A stretch of DNA of 25,670 nt from positions 1 to 25,670 of the IMG/VR virus record IMGVR_UViG_3300010885_021971. One strand, 5' to 3'. This DNA is from a virus. Of this stretch, positions 1 to 6,945 are shown piece by piece. Every line of letters starts with the position of its first letter. Position 1 is the first letter of the stretch. Both the position numbers and the translations under genes were made by a program. The notes beneath the pieces were generated by a model, which searched no databases, was not told where the DNA came from, and was given only the letters and a program-made list of their open reading frames with translations.

Positions 1-492
1 CACTATAACGTTAAGACTTGGAAAATATTATCTGGTGATAAGTCAGACAACATTAATGGAATTTATTATTTGGGGGAAAAAACATTAGTTAAGTTATTTC
101 CTGAGTTACTTGACAAAGAGGTAAACATCGACGATATTTTAACAAAAGGAGAATTACTCTTAAAAGAAGATAAAGACAATCAATCTTTAAAAAACTTATT
201 AAGTGGTAGAACTAAAGATGGTATTTTTGGTGATGAGTATTACAAGGTAAATAAAAAACTTGTGGATTTATCGGAACCACTAATAAGTGAAGAAGGGAAA
301 GAATTAGTTGAATCTTATTATTCCGAGTCGATGGATCCCGACGGAAGAGGACATAAGAATTTAATTAGAATGATGATGGAAGATGGTTTGTTTAAATACC
401 TACCAAAGAATGACGAAAATTGGATTTATTTTATAAAACCATTTTTAAAGTTAACAAGAAAAGAAAAAACAAAGTTTAAAAACAAAAAGTAA
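1..492 (+). CDS. 5'-3' exonuclease / T4 RNase H-like protein, C-terminal part (5' end outside window)
   Basis: The open frame runs from base 1 with no start codon, so this is the last 163 residues of a longer protein. A TTG at 70 opens a shorter frame, but it lies inside the conserved motif and is not a credible start. Near the left edge is SGDKSDNINGI (residues 11-21 of the fragment) followed by LGEKT. This is the Gly/Asp-rich helix-hairpin-helix element with metal-binding aspartates found in FEN1-like 5' nucleases, including T4 RNase H and the 5'-3' exonuclease domain of PolA. Family members remove RNA primers from lagging-strand fragments, which fits the helicase gene two genes downstream. 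The C-terminus ends in a lysine-rich tail (TRKEKTKFKNKK). Only the motif region is recognisable; the rest is inferred from continuity of the frame. Confidence 0.8.
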   Translation, partial: HYNVKTWKILSGDKSDNINGIYYLGEKTLVKLFPELLDKEVNIDDILTKGELLLKEDKDNQSLKNLLSGRTKDGIFGDEYYKVNKKLVDLSEPLISEEGKELVESYYSESMDPDGRGHKNLIRMMMEDGLFKYLPKNDENWIYFIKPFLKLTRKEKTKFKNKK

Positions 493-504
493 AACAAAAA
501 AAAC

Positions 505-957
505 ATGAAAGAGCAAAACGACGTAACAAAGGTTGAATTCTTAATTACATTAAACAACAACTTTGTTGTTCAGAGATTTTTTAATGTTAAAGGGTTCAAT
601 AGTAAATCAAAAAATAGTGTTGAACTACTAAACTACCTTAATGGATTATCTGTAGAATTACAAACTAAATTAAGAAATAAGTGTGTTGTATATATGTTAG
701 AAAATCGTTTTCAAATTGAAGAGGATAGTAGCATTTTAGAAACATCAAATACGGATGGTCCGGAGGTATTTAACATAATTTTAAAGTTAGGAAATGAGAC
801 AATTTGTCATAGAGTGATTGATGCTAAAGTATACCCTCCAAAGGTAAGATATACGCTGGACGTACGGCCATCAATAAAAAACATTCTAAGAGACTTGACT
901 GACATTTTATCAGATAAAAATTTATCTTATACTTACCTTAATTATTCATTCGCCTAA
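505..957 (+). CDS. Hypothetical protein, 150 aa, between exonuclease and helicase
   Basis: I do not recognise this protein. It begins with ATG 12 bases after the exonuclease stop, preceded by an A-rich stretch and no Shine-Dalgarno. It ends with TAA immediately followed by TAG (955-960). The 150 residues contain no obvious catalytic motif, no membrane segment and only three scattered cysteines. The C-terminal half alternates charged and aliphatic residues, for example VYPPKVRYTLDVRPSIKN, suggesting a compact mixed alpha/beta fold. Its place between a primer-removal nuclease and the replicative helicase suggests a replication-associated or co-regulated role, but nothing in the sequence proves this. 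It could be a diverged small accessory protein; a profile search would be needed to name it. Confidence 0.75.
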   Translation: MKEQNDVTKVEFLITLNNNFVVQRFFNVKGFNSKSKNSVELLNYLNGLSVELQTKLRNKCVVYMLENRFQIEEDSSILETSNTDGPEVFNIILKLGNETICHRVIDAKVYPPKVRYTLDVRPSIKNILRDLTDILSDKNLSYTYLNYSFA

Positions 958-960
958 TAG

Positions 961-967
961 TATTTAT
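961..967 (+). promoter_or_regulatory. TATTTAT motif in the gap before the helicase gene
   Basis: The 38-base gap between 957 and 996 holds TATTTAT, 35 bases before the helicase ATG. The same heptamer occurs in the gaps before the genes at 4567, 6946, 16063 and 22971. It may be a promoter -10-like element or a processing site. It also occurs inside genes of this AT-rich sequence, so the call is weak. Confidence 0.25.
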
Positions 968-995
968 TAGAAAACAAACAACAAATCATTAAATT

Positions 996-2375
996 ATGTC
1001 AGACAAAAAGAACTTCGGGTATCTAGGGAACACCTTTCAAAACCAATTAATAAATAACATTATTGTTTATAAAGATTTCTCAAATTCCATCATTGAAGTT
1101 ATTGACCCGCACTATTTTGATAACCAATATTTCCGAATCATTTGTCAAATGATAAAGGAGTTTTATTCAAAGTATGAGCACACACCTACGTTTGATACAC
1201 TTGAACAACTGACAAAGTCAGAAATTAGTTCTCCGATGGCTCAGAAGAGTATTTTAGACACTCTTGACCAAGTAAGGACGGTTTCAGATGATGGTTCAGC
1301 GTATGTACAAGAAAAGGCCCTAAAGTTTTGTAAACAACAAGAACTCCAAAAAGTAATGACTAAAGCTCAATCAATCATCGATAAAGGTGATTTCGAGAGT
1401 TACGATACGTTAGAAGAACTGGTACGTGGAGCACTTCAAGTTGGCGAAACCGACAAAGGAACGACCGATGTTTTTTTTAACATTGATGAGGTTATGGATG
1501 ATGATTACAGACACCCTATTCCAATTGGAATACCTGGAATTGACAACCTATTAAAAGGTGGTTTGGCTAAAGGTGAAATTGGTGTAATTTTAGCACCAAC
1601 CGGTGTAGGTAAATCAACATTTACAACTAAAATTGCTAACCACGCATTTAATTTAGGGTATAATGTTCTTCAAATCTTTTTTGAGGACAACCCAAAAATT
1701 ATTCAAAGAAAACACTTTACGCTTTGGACAGGAATACATCCCGATGATTTATCTGAAAACAAAATAGAAGTTGTGGAAAAAATCAAACACATTCAATCAA
1801 CTATGAAAAATAAGTTGATAATGAAAAAACTACCTTCCGATACGATCACTATGAATCAAATTAAAAATCAAGTAAGAAAGATGATTGCAGAAGGGATTAG
1901 AGTTGATATGATAATTTTAGATTATATTGATTGTGTTTTACCTGACAAAAACTTGGGTGACGAATGGAAAAGTGAAGGTTCAGTTATGAGAGGGTTTGAA
2001 TCAATGTGTCACGAGTTAGACATTGCTGGTTGGACTGCAACACAAGGGAATAGAAGCTCAATATCATCAGAAGTTGTAACAACAGACCAAATGGGTGGGT
2101 CTATTAAAAAGGCACAAGTTGGTCACGTAATTATTACGGTGGCTAAGAGTCTACAACAGAAAGAAATGAATTTGGCAACAATCGCTATTACCAAATCTAG
2201 AATTGGTAAAGACGGAATTGTTTTTGAAAACTGTAAATTTGATAACGGAATGTTAGAAATAGATACGGAACAAAGCGTGACGTTTCTTGGTCATGAGGAA
2301 CAAAAAGAAGAAAGAAACAAAAACAGAATCAAAGAGCTACTTGAAAGAAAGAAGCAAAAACAACAAGAATCTTAA
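996..2375 (+). CDS. 41: Replicative DNA helicase, DnaB/T4 gp41-like
   Basis: This is a RecA-fold hexameric helicase that unwinds DNA at the replication fork, moving 5'-3' on the lagging strand with primase. Residues 1 to about 150 form a helical DnaB-N-like domain. The helicase core starts near residue 175 with the linker IPIGIPGIDNLLKGGL, typical of DnaB/gp41. Walker A is APTGVGKST at 200-208 (Lys206). Walker B is DMIILD at 304-309. A glutamine-rich stretch near WTATQGNRSS fits the H3/sensor region. The C-terminus is highly charged (EEQKEERNKNRIKELLERKKQKQQES) and may contact the primase or loader. At 459 residues it is close to T4 gp41, about 475. The ATG at 996 follows an A/T-rich leader without Shine-Dalgarno. 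It is probably co-transcribed with the reductase gene 24 bases downstream. Confidence 0.93.
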   Translation: MSDKKNFGYLGNTFQNQLINNIIVYKDFSNSIIEVIDPHYFDNQYFRIICQMIKEFYSKYEHTPTFDTLEQLTKSEISSPMAQKSILDTLDQVRTVSDDGSAYVQEKALKFCKQQELQKVMTKAQSIIDKGDFESYDTLEELVRGALQVGETDKGTTDVFFNIDEVMDDDYRHPIPIGIPGIDNLLKGGLAKGEIGVILAPTGVGKSTFTTKIANHAFNLGYNVLQIFFEDNPKIIQRKHFTLWTGIHPDDLSENKIEVVEKIKHIQSTMKNKLIMKKLPSDTITMNQIKNQVRKMIAEGIRVDMIILDYIDCVLPDKNLGDEWKSEGSVMRGFESMCHELDIAGWTATQGNRSSISSEVVTTDQMGGSIKKAQVGHVIITVAKSLQQKEMNLATIAITKSRIGKDGIVFENCKFDNGMLEIDTEQSVTFLGHEEQKEERNKNRIKELLERKKQKQQES

Positions 2376-2399
2376 CATAAATTAATAAAATAAAATAAA

Positions 2400-4259
2400 A
2401 TGGATATTTCGCAAAAAATATTAAGTGACATTACTGTCTTTATGAAATACGCTAAGTTTCAACCCGAAAAGAACCGGAGAGAGACTTGGGAAGAATTAGT
2501 AACTCGAAACAAAGAGATGCACCAACGTAAGTACCCTAACATTAAAAATGAGATTGAAGAGGTATATAAAATGGTATACGACAAGAAAGTATTACCATCA
2601 ATGAGATCATTACAATTCGGTGGTAAATCAATTGAAATTTCGCCAAACAGGGTTTACAACTGTGCTTATATGCCAATTGACCATGTTGACTCTTTTTCTG
2701 AAACAATGTTTTTACTTTTAGGTGGGACCGGAGTTGGATATTCAGTTCAAAAACACCACGTTGAAAAATTACCCGACGTTAAAAAACCAAACCCAGATAG
2801 AACAAGAAGATACCTAATTGGTGATTCTATTGAAGGATGGGCAGACGCGATTAAAGTGTTGATGGAATCTTATTTAGGATATAAATCATCAACACCTATA
2901 TTTGACTTTTCAGACATTAGACACAAAGGGGCGATGCTAGTAACATCAGGAGGAAAGGCACCTGGACCTCAACCATTAAAAGATTGTATACACAATATTA
3001 CAAAAGTGTTGAACAACAAAAAAGACGGAGAAAAATTAACACCAATTGAAACTCACGATATTGTATGTCATATTGCAGATGCGGTACTTGCCGGAGGAAT
3101 CAGAAGAGCGGCACTTATTTCATTATTTAGTGCTGATGATGAAGAAATGATTTCTTGTAAATCAGGAAGTTGGTGGGAACAAAACGCACAAAGAGGTAGA
3201 GCAAATAACTCAGCGGTACTTCTTAGACACAAAATAACAAAAGAATTTTTTATGGGTCTATGGAAACGTATTGAGTTGTCAGGTGCTGGAGAACCTGGAA
3301 TATATTTATCTAACGATAAAGATTGGGGAACGAATCCTTGTTGCGAAATCGCACTTAGACCATTCCAATTCTGTAACTTATGTGAGGTTAACGCTTCAGA
3401 CATTGAGTCACAAGAAGATTTTGATATGAGAGTTAAGGCGGCATCGTTTATTGGTACGTTACAAGCTGGATATACTGATTTCCATTACTTAAGAGATATT
3501 TGGAAGAGAACAACCGAAAAAGACGCACTTATTGGTGTTGGAATGACAGGTATTGGTTCGGGTGTTGTTTTGGGATATGATATGAAAAGAGCCGCTAAGA
3601 TGGTTAAAGAAGAGAACGAAAGAGTTGCTCAGATGATTGGAATTAACAAATCAGCAAGAACAACTACGGTTAAACCATCAGGCACCTCATCATTGGTGTT
3701 GGGCACATCATCAGGAATACATGCTTGGCATAATGATTTTTATCTAAGAAGAATACGTGTAGGTAAGAATGAATCGATTTATTCATATTTAGCGAATAAT
3801 CACCCTGAATTAATTGAAGATGAATTTTTCCGTCCTCACGATACTGCGGTAATCGCTATTCCACAAAGAGCACCAGAAGGGTCTATTGTTAGACACGAAT
3901 CTGTTTTTCAAATGTTAGAACGAGTTAAAAAAGTATCTCAAGAATGGATTAAACCGGGTCATAGAAACGGACAGAATACACACAATGTATCTGCTACCGT
4001 TTCAATTAAAGAAGATGAGTGGGATTTAGTTGGTGATTGGATGTGGAATAATAGAGATTTCTATAACGGACTATCAGTATTACCATATAACGGAGGAACT
4101 TATACTCAAGCTCCTTTTGAAGATTGTACAAAAGAAGAATTTGAAAGATTGGTTAAAACATTATCAGATGTTGATCTTACAAAAGTGGTTGAGTTACAAG
4201 ATAATACAGACCTTAGAGGTGAAGCTGCTTGTGCTGGTGGAGCTTGTGAAATAGTATAA
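2400..4259 (+). CDS. nrdJ: Class II (adenosylcobalamin-dependent) ribonucleoside-triphosphate reductase, compact monomeric type
   Basis: The enzyme reduces ribonucleotides to deoxyribonucleotides for phage DNA synthesis, using a thiyl radical generated from coenzyme B12. The N-terminal active-site cysteine is in VYNCAYMP (Cys88). The finger-loop motif NPCCEI gives Asn312, radical Cys314 and Glu316, with Cys rather than the more usual Gly at 315. Cys325 in FCNLC lies 11 residues on, the spacing expected for the second redox cysteine. The C-terminal CAGGACEIV supplies the Cys611/Cys616 pair (CX4C) that re-reduces the active site. The loop LLLGGTGVGYSVQ is typical of the class. At 619 residues it is shorter than the Lactobacillus enzyme (about 739), and the shortening lies mostly between the first cysteine and the finger loop, where that enzyme carries its allosteric insertion. 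No small NrdB-like subunit follows, consistent with class II. Confidence 0.92.
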   Translation: MDISQKILSDITVFMKYAKFQPEKNRRETWEELVTRNKEMHQRKYPNIKNEIEEVYKMVYDKKVLPSMRSLQFGGKSIEISPNRVYNCAYMPIDHVDSFSETMFLLLGGTGVGYSVQKHHVEKLPDVKKPNPDRTRRYLIGDSIEGWADAIKVLMESYLGYKSSTPIFDFSDIRHKGAMLVTSGGKAPGPQPLKDCIHNITKVLNNKKDGEKLTPIETHDIVCHIADAVLAGGIRRAALISLFSADDEEMISCKSGSWWEQNAQRGRANNSAVLLRHKITKEFFMGLWKRIELSGAGEPGIYLSNDKDWGTNPCCEIALRPFQFCNLCEVNASDIESQEDFDMRVKAASFIGTLQAGYTDFHYLRDIWKRTTEKDALIGVGMTGIGSGVVLGYDMKRAAKMVKEENERVAQMIGINKSARTTTVKPSGTSSLVLGTSSGIHAWHNDFYLRRIRVGKNESIYSYLANNHPELIEDEFFRPHDTAVIAIPQRAPEGSIVRHESVFQMLERVKKVSQEWIKPGHRNGQNTHNVSATVSIKEDEWDLVGDWMWNNRDFYNGLSVLPYNGGTYTQAPFEDCTKEEFERLVKTLSDVDLTKVVELQDNTDLRGEAACAGGACEIV

Positions 4260-4264
4260 TAAAA

Positions 4265-4480
4265 ATGACGGTAAACGCATCTAAAGATTGGGTACAAGAG
4301 TTGTACGTGAAGGAGTTTATTAGACCTAAACTCCTTCCTACTGACTTTTATTATAATGAGGATGGTAGAATGGTTATGACTGAAGAATACCATAAAGGTA
4401 GAGGGAGTTGTTGTGGAAATAGATGTTTACACTGCCCATACGAACCAAGATACGAAAAAGGTAACACTAAATTACAATAA
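4265..4480 (+). CDS. DUF5522-family small cysteine protein
   Basis: This 71-residue protein starts 6 bases after the reductase stop and is probably translated from the same message. The conserved block FYYNEDGRMVMTEEYH is followed by RGSCCGNRCLHCPY, giving Cys49, Cys50, Cys54 and Cys57 (CCX3CX2C). That arrangement is the hallmark of the DUF5522 family, small proteins common in Bacteroidota and other groups and of unknown biochemical function. The four clustered cysteines suggest a metal (zinc or Fe-S) site or a redox role. Adjacency to the reductase, which needs thiol reductant, makes a redox-helper role tempting, but that is inference. It is the last gene before a strong terminator. Confidence 0.8.
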   Translation: MTVNASKDWVQELYVKEFIRPKLLPTDFYYNEDGRMVMTEEYHKGRGSCCGNRCLHCPYEPRYEKGNTKLQ

Positions 4481-4490
4481 TAAAGATATG

Positions 4491-4518
4491 AATCGCAATT
4501 AAGTGTTGCGATTTTTTT
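4491..4518 (+). terminator. Rho-independent terminator after the replication/reductase block
   Basis: A perfect 8-bp inverted repeat, AATCGCAA (4491-4498) and TTGCGATT (4506-4513), flanks a 7-base loop and runs directly into a run of seven T (4512-4518). It lies 11 bases after the DUF5522 stop and separates the nucleic-acid metabolism genes from the tail genes. Confidence 0.88.
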
Positions 4519-4528
4519 ATTTTATATG

Positions 4529-4561
4529 TATTTATTCAAAAAATTGCAAGTTTATATTTAT
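4529..4561 (+). promoter_or_regulatory. Two TATTTAT motifs upstream of the tail operon
   Basis: Between the terminator and the gp25-like gene, TATTTAT occurs at 4529-4535 and 4555-4561. A promoter is expected here because the terminator isolates the downstream genes. I cannot tell which copy, if either, is the functional element; the second is only 5 bases from the start codon. Confidence 0.35.
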
Positions 4562-4566
4562 GTAAT

Positions 4567-5028
4567 ATGGCGAATGGTATAACATACGGAATAAATTTCC
4601 CTTTTAGACAAAGTATTAAAGGTCAGTATCTTTCTTTGTCTGAAAAAACTGATGAAGAAATTCGTTCAAATCTAATACACTTACTACTAACTAGAAAAGG
4701 TAGTAGGTATTATTTACCTGATTTTGGTACTAGACTATACGAATTTATATTTGAACCTTTAGATGGTGAAACCTTTGGTGTTCTTAGAGGGGAAATTGAG
4801 TCGGCGATTAACACCTTCATACCGAATTTAACAATACAAAGTATTAAAATAGAACCATATGTTAATAGTGAGCCTTCTTTAGGTGAATTAGTTGTACCTG
4901 AACAAGACATACCAACCTATGCGGTGCCCGGAGCTAACACAGAAGAATATACGGCAAAAATAAAAATTGAATATATTGATGAAAGTAATGCTTTTGGAAG
5001 TAGACAATTTGTAATAATTAATTTATAA
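4567..5028 (+). CDS. 25: Baseplate wedge protein, gp25/gpW family
   Basis: This is a structural component of the contractile-tail baseplate wedge, homologous to T4 gp25 and P2 gpW. In T4 the protein joins the wedge core and nucleates the sheath. The family signature is visible: an N-terminal Phe-rich start (YGINFPFRQS), a segment SEKTDEEIRSNLIHLLLTRKGSRYYLPDFGTRLYEFIFEPLD with the core motif LLTRKGSRYYLPDFGTRL (about residues 39-56), and helices reading RGEIESAINTFIPNL. The C-terminal half ends in beta strands (AKIKIEYID, RQFVIINL). At 153 residues it is slightly longer than T4 gp25 (about 132). The ATG at 4567 opens the tail block after the terminator. Two bases separate its stop from the gp6-like start, consistent with translational coupling. 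Confidence 0.92.
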   Translation: MANGITYGINFPFRQSIKGQYLSLSEKTDEEIRSNLIHLLLTRKGSRYYLPDFGTRLYEFIFEPLDGETFGVLRGEIESAINTFIPNLTIQSIKIEPYVNSEPSLGELVVPEQDIPTYAVPGANTEEYTAKIKIEYIDESNAFGSRQFVIINL

Positions 5029-5030
5029 CG

Positions 5031-6872
5031 ATGGCAAATAGAAAAATATCTTACACTGAAAGAGATTTTGAAGGACTAAGACAGGACCTGATAGACTATA
5101 CTCAACAATATTATCCCGATTTAATTCAAAATTTTAATGATGCTTCTGTATTTTCGGTATTAATGGATTTAAACGCGGCTATTGGTGATAACTTAAATTA
5201 TCATATAGATAGAAGCGTACAGGAAACTGTTTTACAATATGCCCAACAAAGGTCTTCTATTTTTAATATTGCAAGAACTTATGGATTAAAAATACCTGGA
5301 TATCGACCTTCAGTTGCCGTTATTGACATATCGATTACCGTACCCGCTTATGGTGATTCTGAAGATATACGTTATTTAGGTATTCTAAGATCTGCAGCAC
5401 AATTTAATGGTGGTGGTACATCATTTGAAACTGTTTATGATATTGATTTTGCCTCCCAATTCAATAGAGAGGGTTATATTAATAGAACAAAAATACCACA
5501 ATTTAGTGAAAACAATTCTGCACCTACAAGTTATATTATAACTAAAAGGGAGATAGTGGTTAATGGTACTACTCAAGTATTTAAAAAAGTTGTAACATCG
5601 GCAGATGTATCACCATTTTTTAATTTCTTTTTACCTGAAAAAAATATCTTAGGAGTTACTTCTATTATCCAAAAAGATGGTACTAATTATCAAGCGACTC
5701 CGTCTTTTACTGAATTTGAAACATCGCCAGATAGGTGGTATGAAGTGGATGCTTTAGTTGAAGATACCGTATTTATTGAAGATCCTACTAAACCTGTTGA
5801 TAAGGCAGGTGTAAAAGTTGGTAGGTATTTAAAAACTGAGAATAGATTTATAACTGAATATACTCCTGAAGGGTTTTTAAAAATACAATTTGGTGCTGGT
5901 ACAGTAACACCTGAAGAACAACTAAAACAATTTACAACGGTAGGGGTTCCTTTAAAATTACAAAATTATCAAAACAATATTGGACTTGGTTTAACGGTTA
6001 AACCAAATACCACTTTATTTGTTCAATATAGAACGGGAGGTGGATTAGGGAGTAATGTTGGTGTTGGGTCTATTAATCAAGTTGGAATTATTGATTTTGC
6101 AGTTAATGGACCATCTGATGTAATTAATAGTAATGTAATACAATCTATAAAAGTTAATAATGTGACTGCCGCGATTGGAGGAGCCAATCAACCATCAGTT
6201 GATGAGGTTAGAAATATGGTTACATATAACTTTGCGGCACAAAAAAGAGCGGTAACAATTAATGATTATAAATCTTTAATAGATAATATGCCGGGTAGAT
6301 TTGGTGCCCCTGCTAAAGTTTCAATAACAGAATACAATAATAAAATATTAGTTAAGATATTATCATTTGATACTGAAGGGGCATTAACTCAGACAATATC
6401 GAATAATTTAAAAACTAATTTGGCTACGTATCTTTCTAAATATAGAATGATTAATGATTATATTTCTATTGAGGTGGCTAAAGTGATTGACCTTGAGTTT
6501 GAATTTTTTATTGTGTTAAATTCTACCGGATCACAAAGTCAAGTTATAACCGAAGTTATTAATAATGTTACAAATTACATGTTACCGTCAACAAGAGAGT
6601 TAGGCGAAAATGTAAACGTATCTGAAATTAAACAACTGATACAAAATATTGATGGGGTAAATACACTTTCTGATGTTAGAGTTTATAATAAAGTTGGTGG
6701 GGTTTATTCTTCATCTGAAACGTCACAAAGGTATGTTGATAAAACAACAAAACAAATAGAACTTATAGATAACACAATATTTGCTGAACCTGACCAAATA
6801 TATCAAATAAGGTACGCAGCAAAAAACATTAAGGTTAGGGTTAAAAACTTAACAACCGTAGACTTTTCATAA
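5031..6872 (+). CDS. 6: Baseplate wedge protein, gp6/gpJ family
   Basis: This is the wedge subunit that in T4 forms the continuous inner ring of the baseplate, equivalent to P2 gpJ (Baseplate_J). The N-terminus SYTERDFEGLRQDLIDY, followed by DLIQNFNDASVFSVLMDL and IGDNLNYHIDRSVQE, is characteristic of the gp6 family. The core includes the Baseplate_J-like stretch with INDYKSLIDNMPGRFG (about residues 412-427). The C-terminal domain reads as alternating strands and helices (VITEVINNVTNYMLPSTRELG, VSEIKQLIQNIDGVNTLSDVRVY), as in gpJ proteins. At 613 residues it is close to T4 gp6 (about 660). The position right after gp25 matches the W-J order in P2 and related phages. The start follows the previous stop as TAA-CG-ATG, with no Shine-Dalgarno. 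Confidence 0.92.
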   Translation: MANRKISYTERDFEGLRQDLIDYTQQYYPDLIQNFNDASVFSVLMDLNAAIGDNLNYHIDRSVQETVLQYAQQRSSIFNIARTYGLKIPGYRPSVAVIDISITVPAYGDSEDIRYLGILRSAAQFNGGGTSFETVYDIDFASQFNREGYINRTKIPQFSENNSAPTSYIITKREIVVNGTTQVFKKVVTSADVSPFFNFFLPEKNILGVTSIIQKDGTNYQATPSFTEFETSPDRWYEVDALVEDTVFIEDPTKPVDKAGVKVGRYLKTENRFITEYTPEGFLKIQFGAGTVTPEEQLKQFTTVGVPLKLQNYQNNIGLGLTVKPNTTLFVQYRTGGGLGSNVGVGSINQVGIIDFAVNGPSDVINSNVIQSIKVNNVTAAIGGANQPSVDEVRNMVTYNFAAQKRAVTINDYKSLIDNMPGRFGAPAKVSITEYNNKILVKILSFDTEGALTQTISNNLKTNLATYLSKYRMINDYISIEVAKVIDLEFEFFIVLNSTGSQSQVITEVINNVTNYMLPSTRELGENVNVSEIKQLIQNIDGVNTLSDVRVYNKVGGVYSSSETSQRYVDKTTKQIELIDNTIFAEPDQIYQIRYAAKNIKVRVKNLTTVDFS

Positions 6873-6875
6873 GAA

Positions 6876-6931
6876 TATTTATTTTGGTCCATTTGGTGTT
6901 ATCTTTTAAAAGTACCAACTTAACTATTTAT
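6876..6931 (+). promoter_or_regulatory. Intergenic gap with two TATTTAT motifs and a weak hairpin
   Basis: The 73-base gap 6873-6945 contains TATTTAT at 6876-6882 and 6925-6931, the latter 21 bases before the next ATG. Between them, TTGGT (6893-6897) can pair with ACCAA (6914-6918) around the palindrome CTTTTAAAAG (6903-6912). The hairpin has unpaired bases and no T-run, so it is not a convincing terminator. A promoter for the 1800-residue gene is possible. Confidence 0.3.
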
Positions 6932-6945
6932 CAACAAAGAGAATA

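Noticed and set aside
70-492. TTG start for a shorter exonuclease-like protein
   Set aside because: The conserved nuclease motif begins upstream in the same open frame, so the gene starts outside the window.
3068-3403. Minus-strand open frame inside the reductase gene
   Set aside because: It overlaps a fully conserved reductase frame, and its sequence shows no family features.
6893-6918. Hairpin TTGGT/ACCAA around CTTTTAAAAG as a terminator
   Set aside because: The stem has unpaired bases and no following T-run, so it is kept only as a note in the gap annotation.
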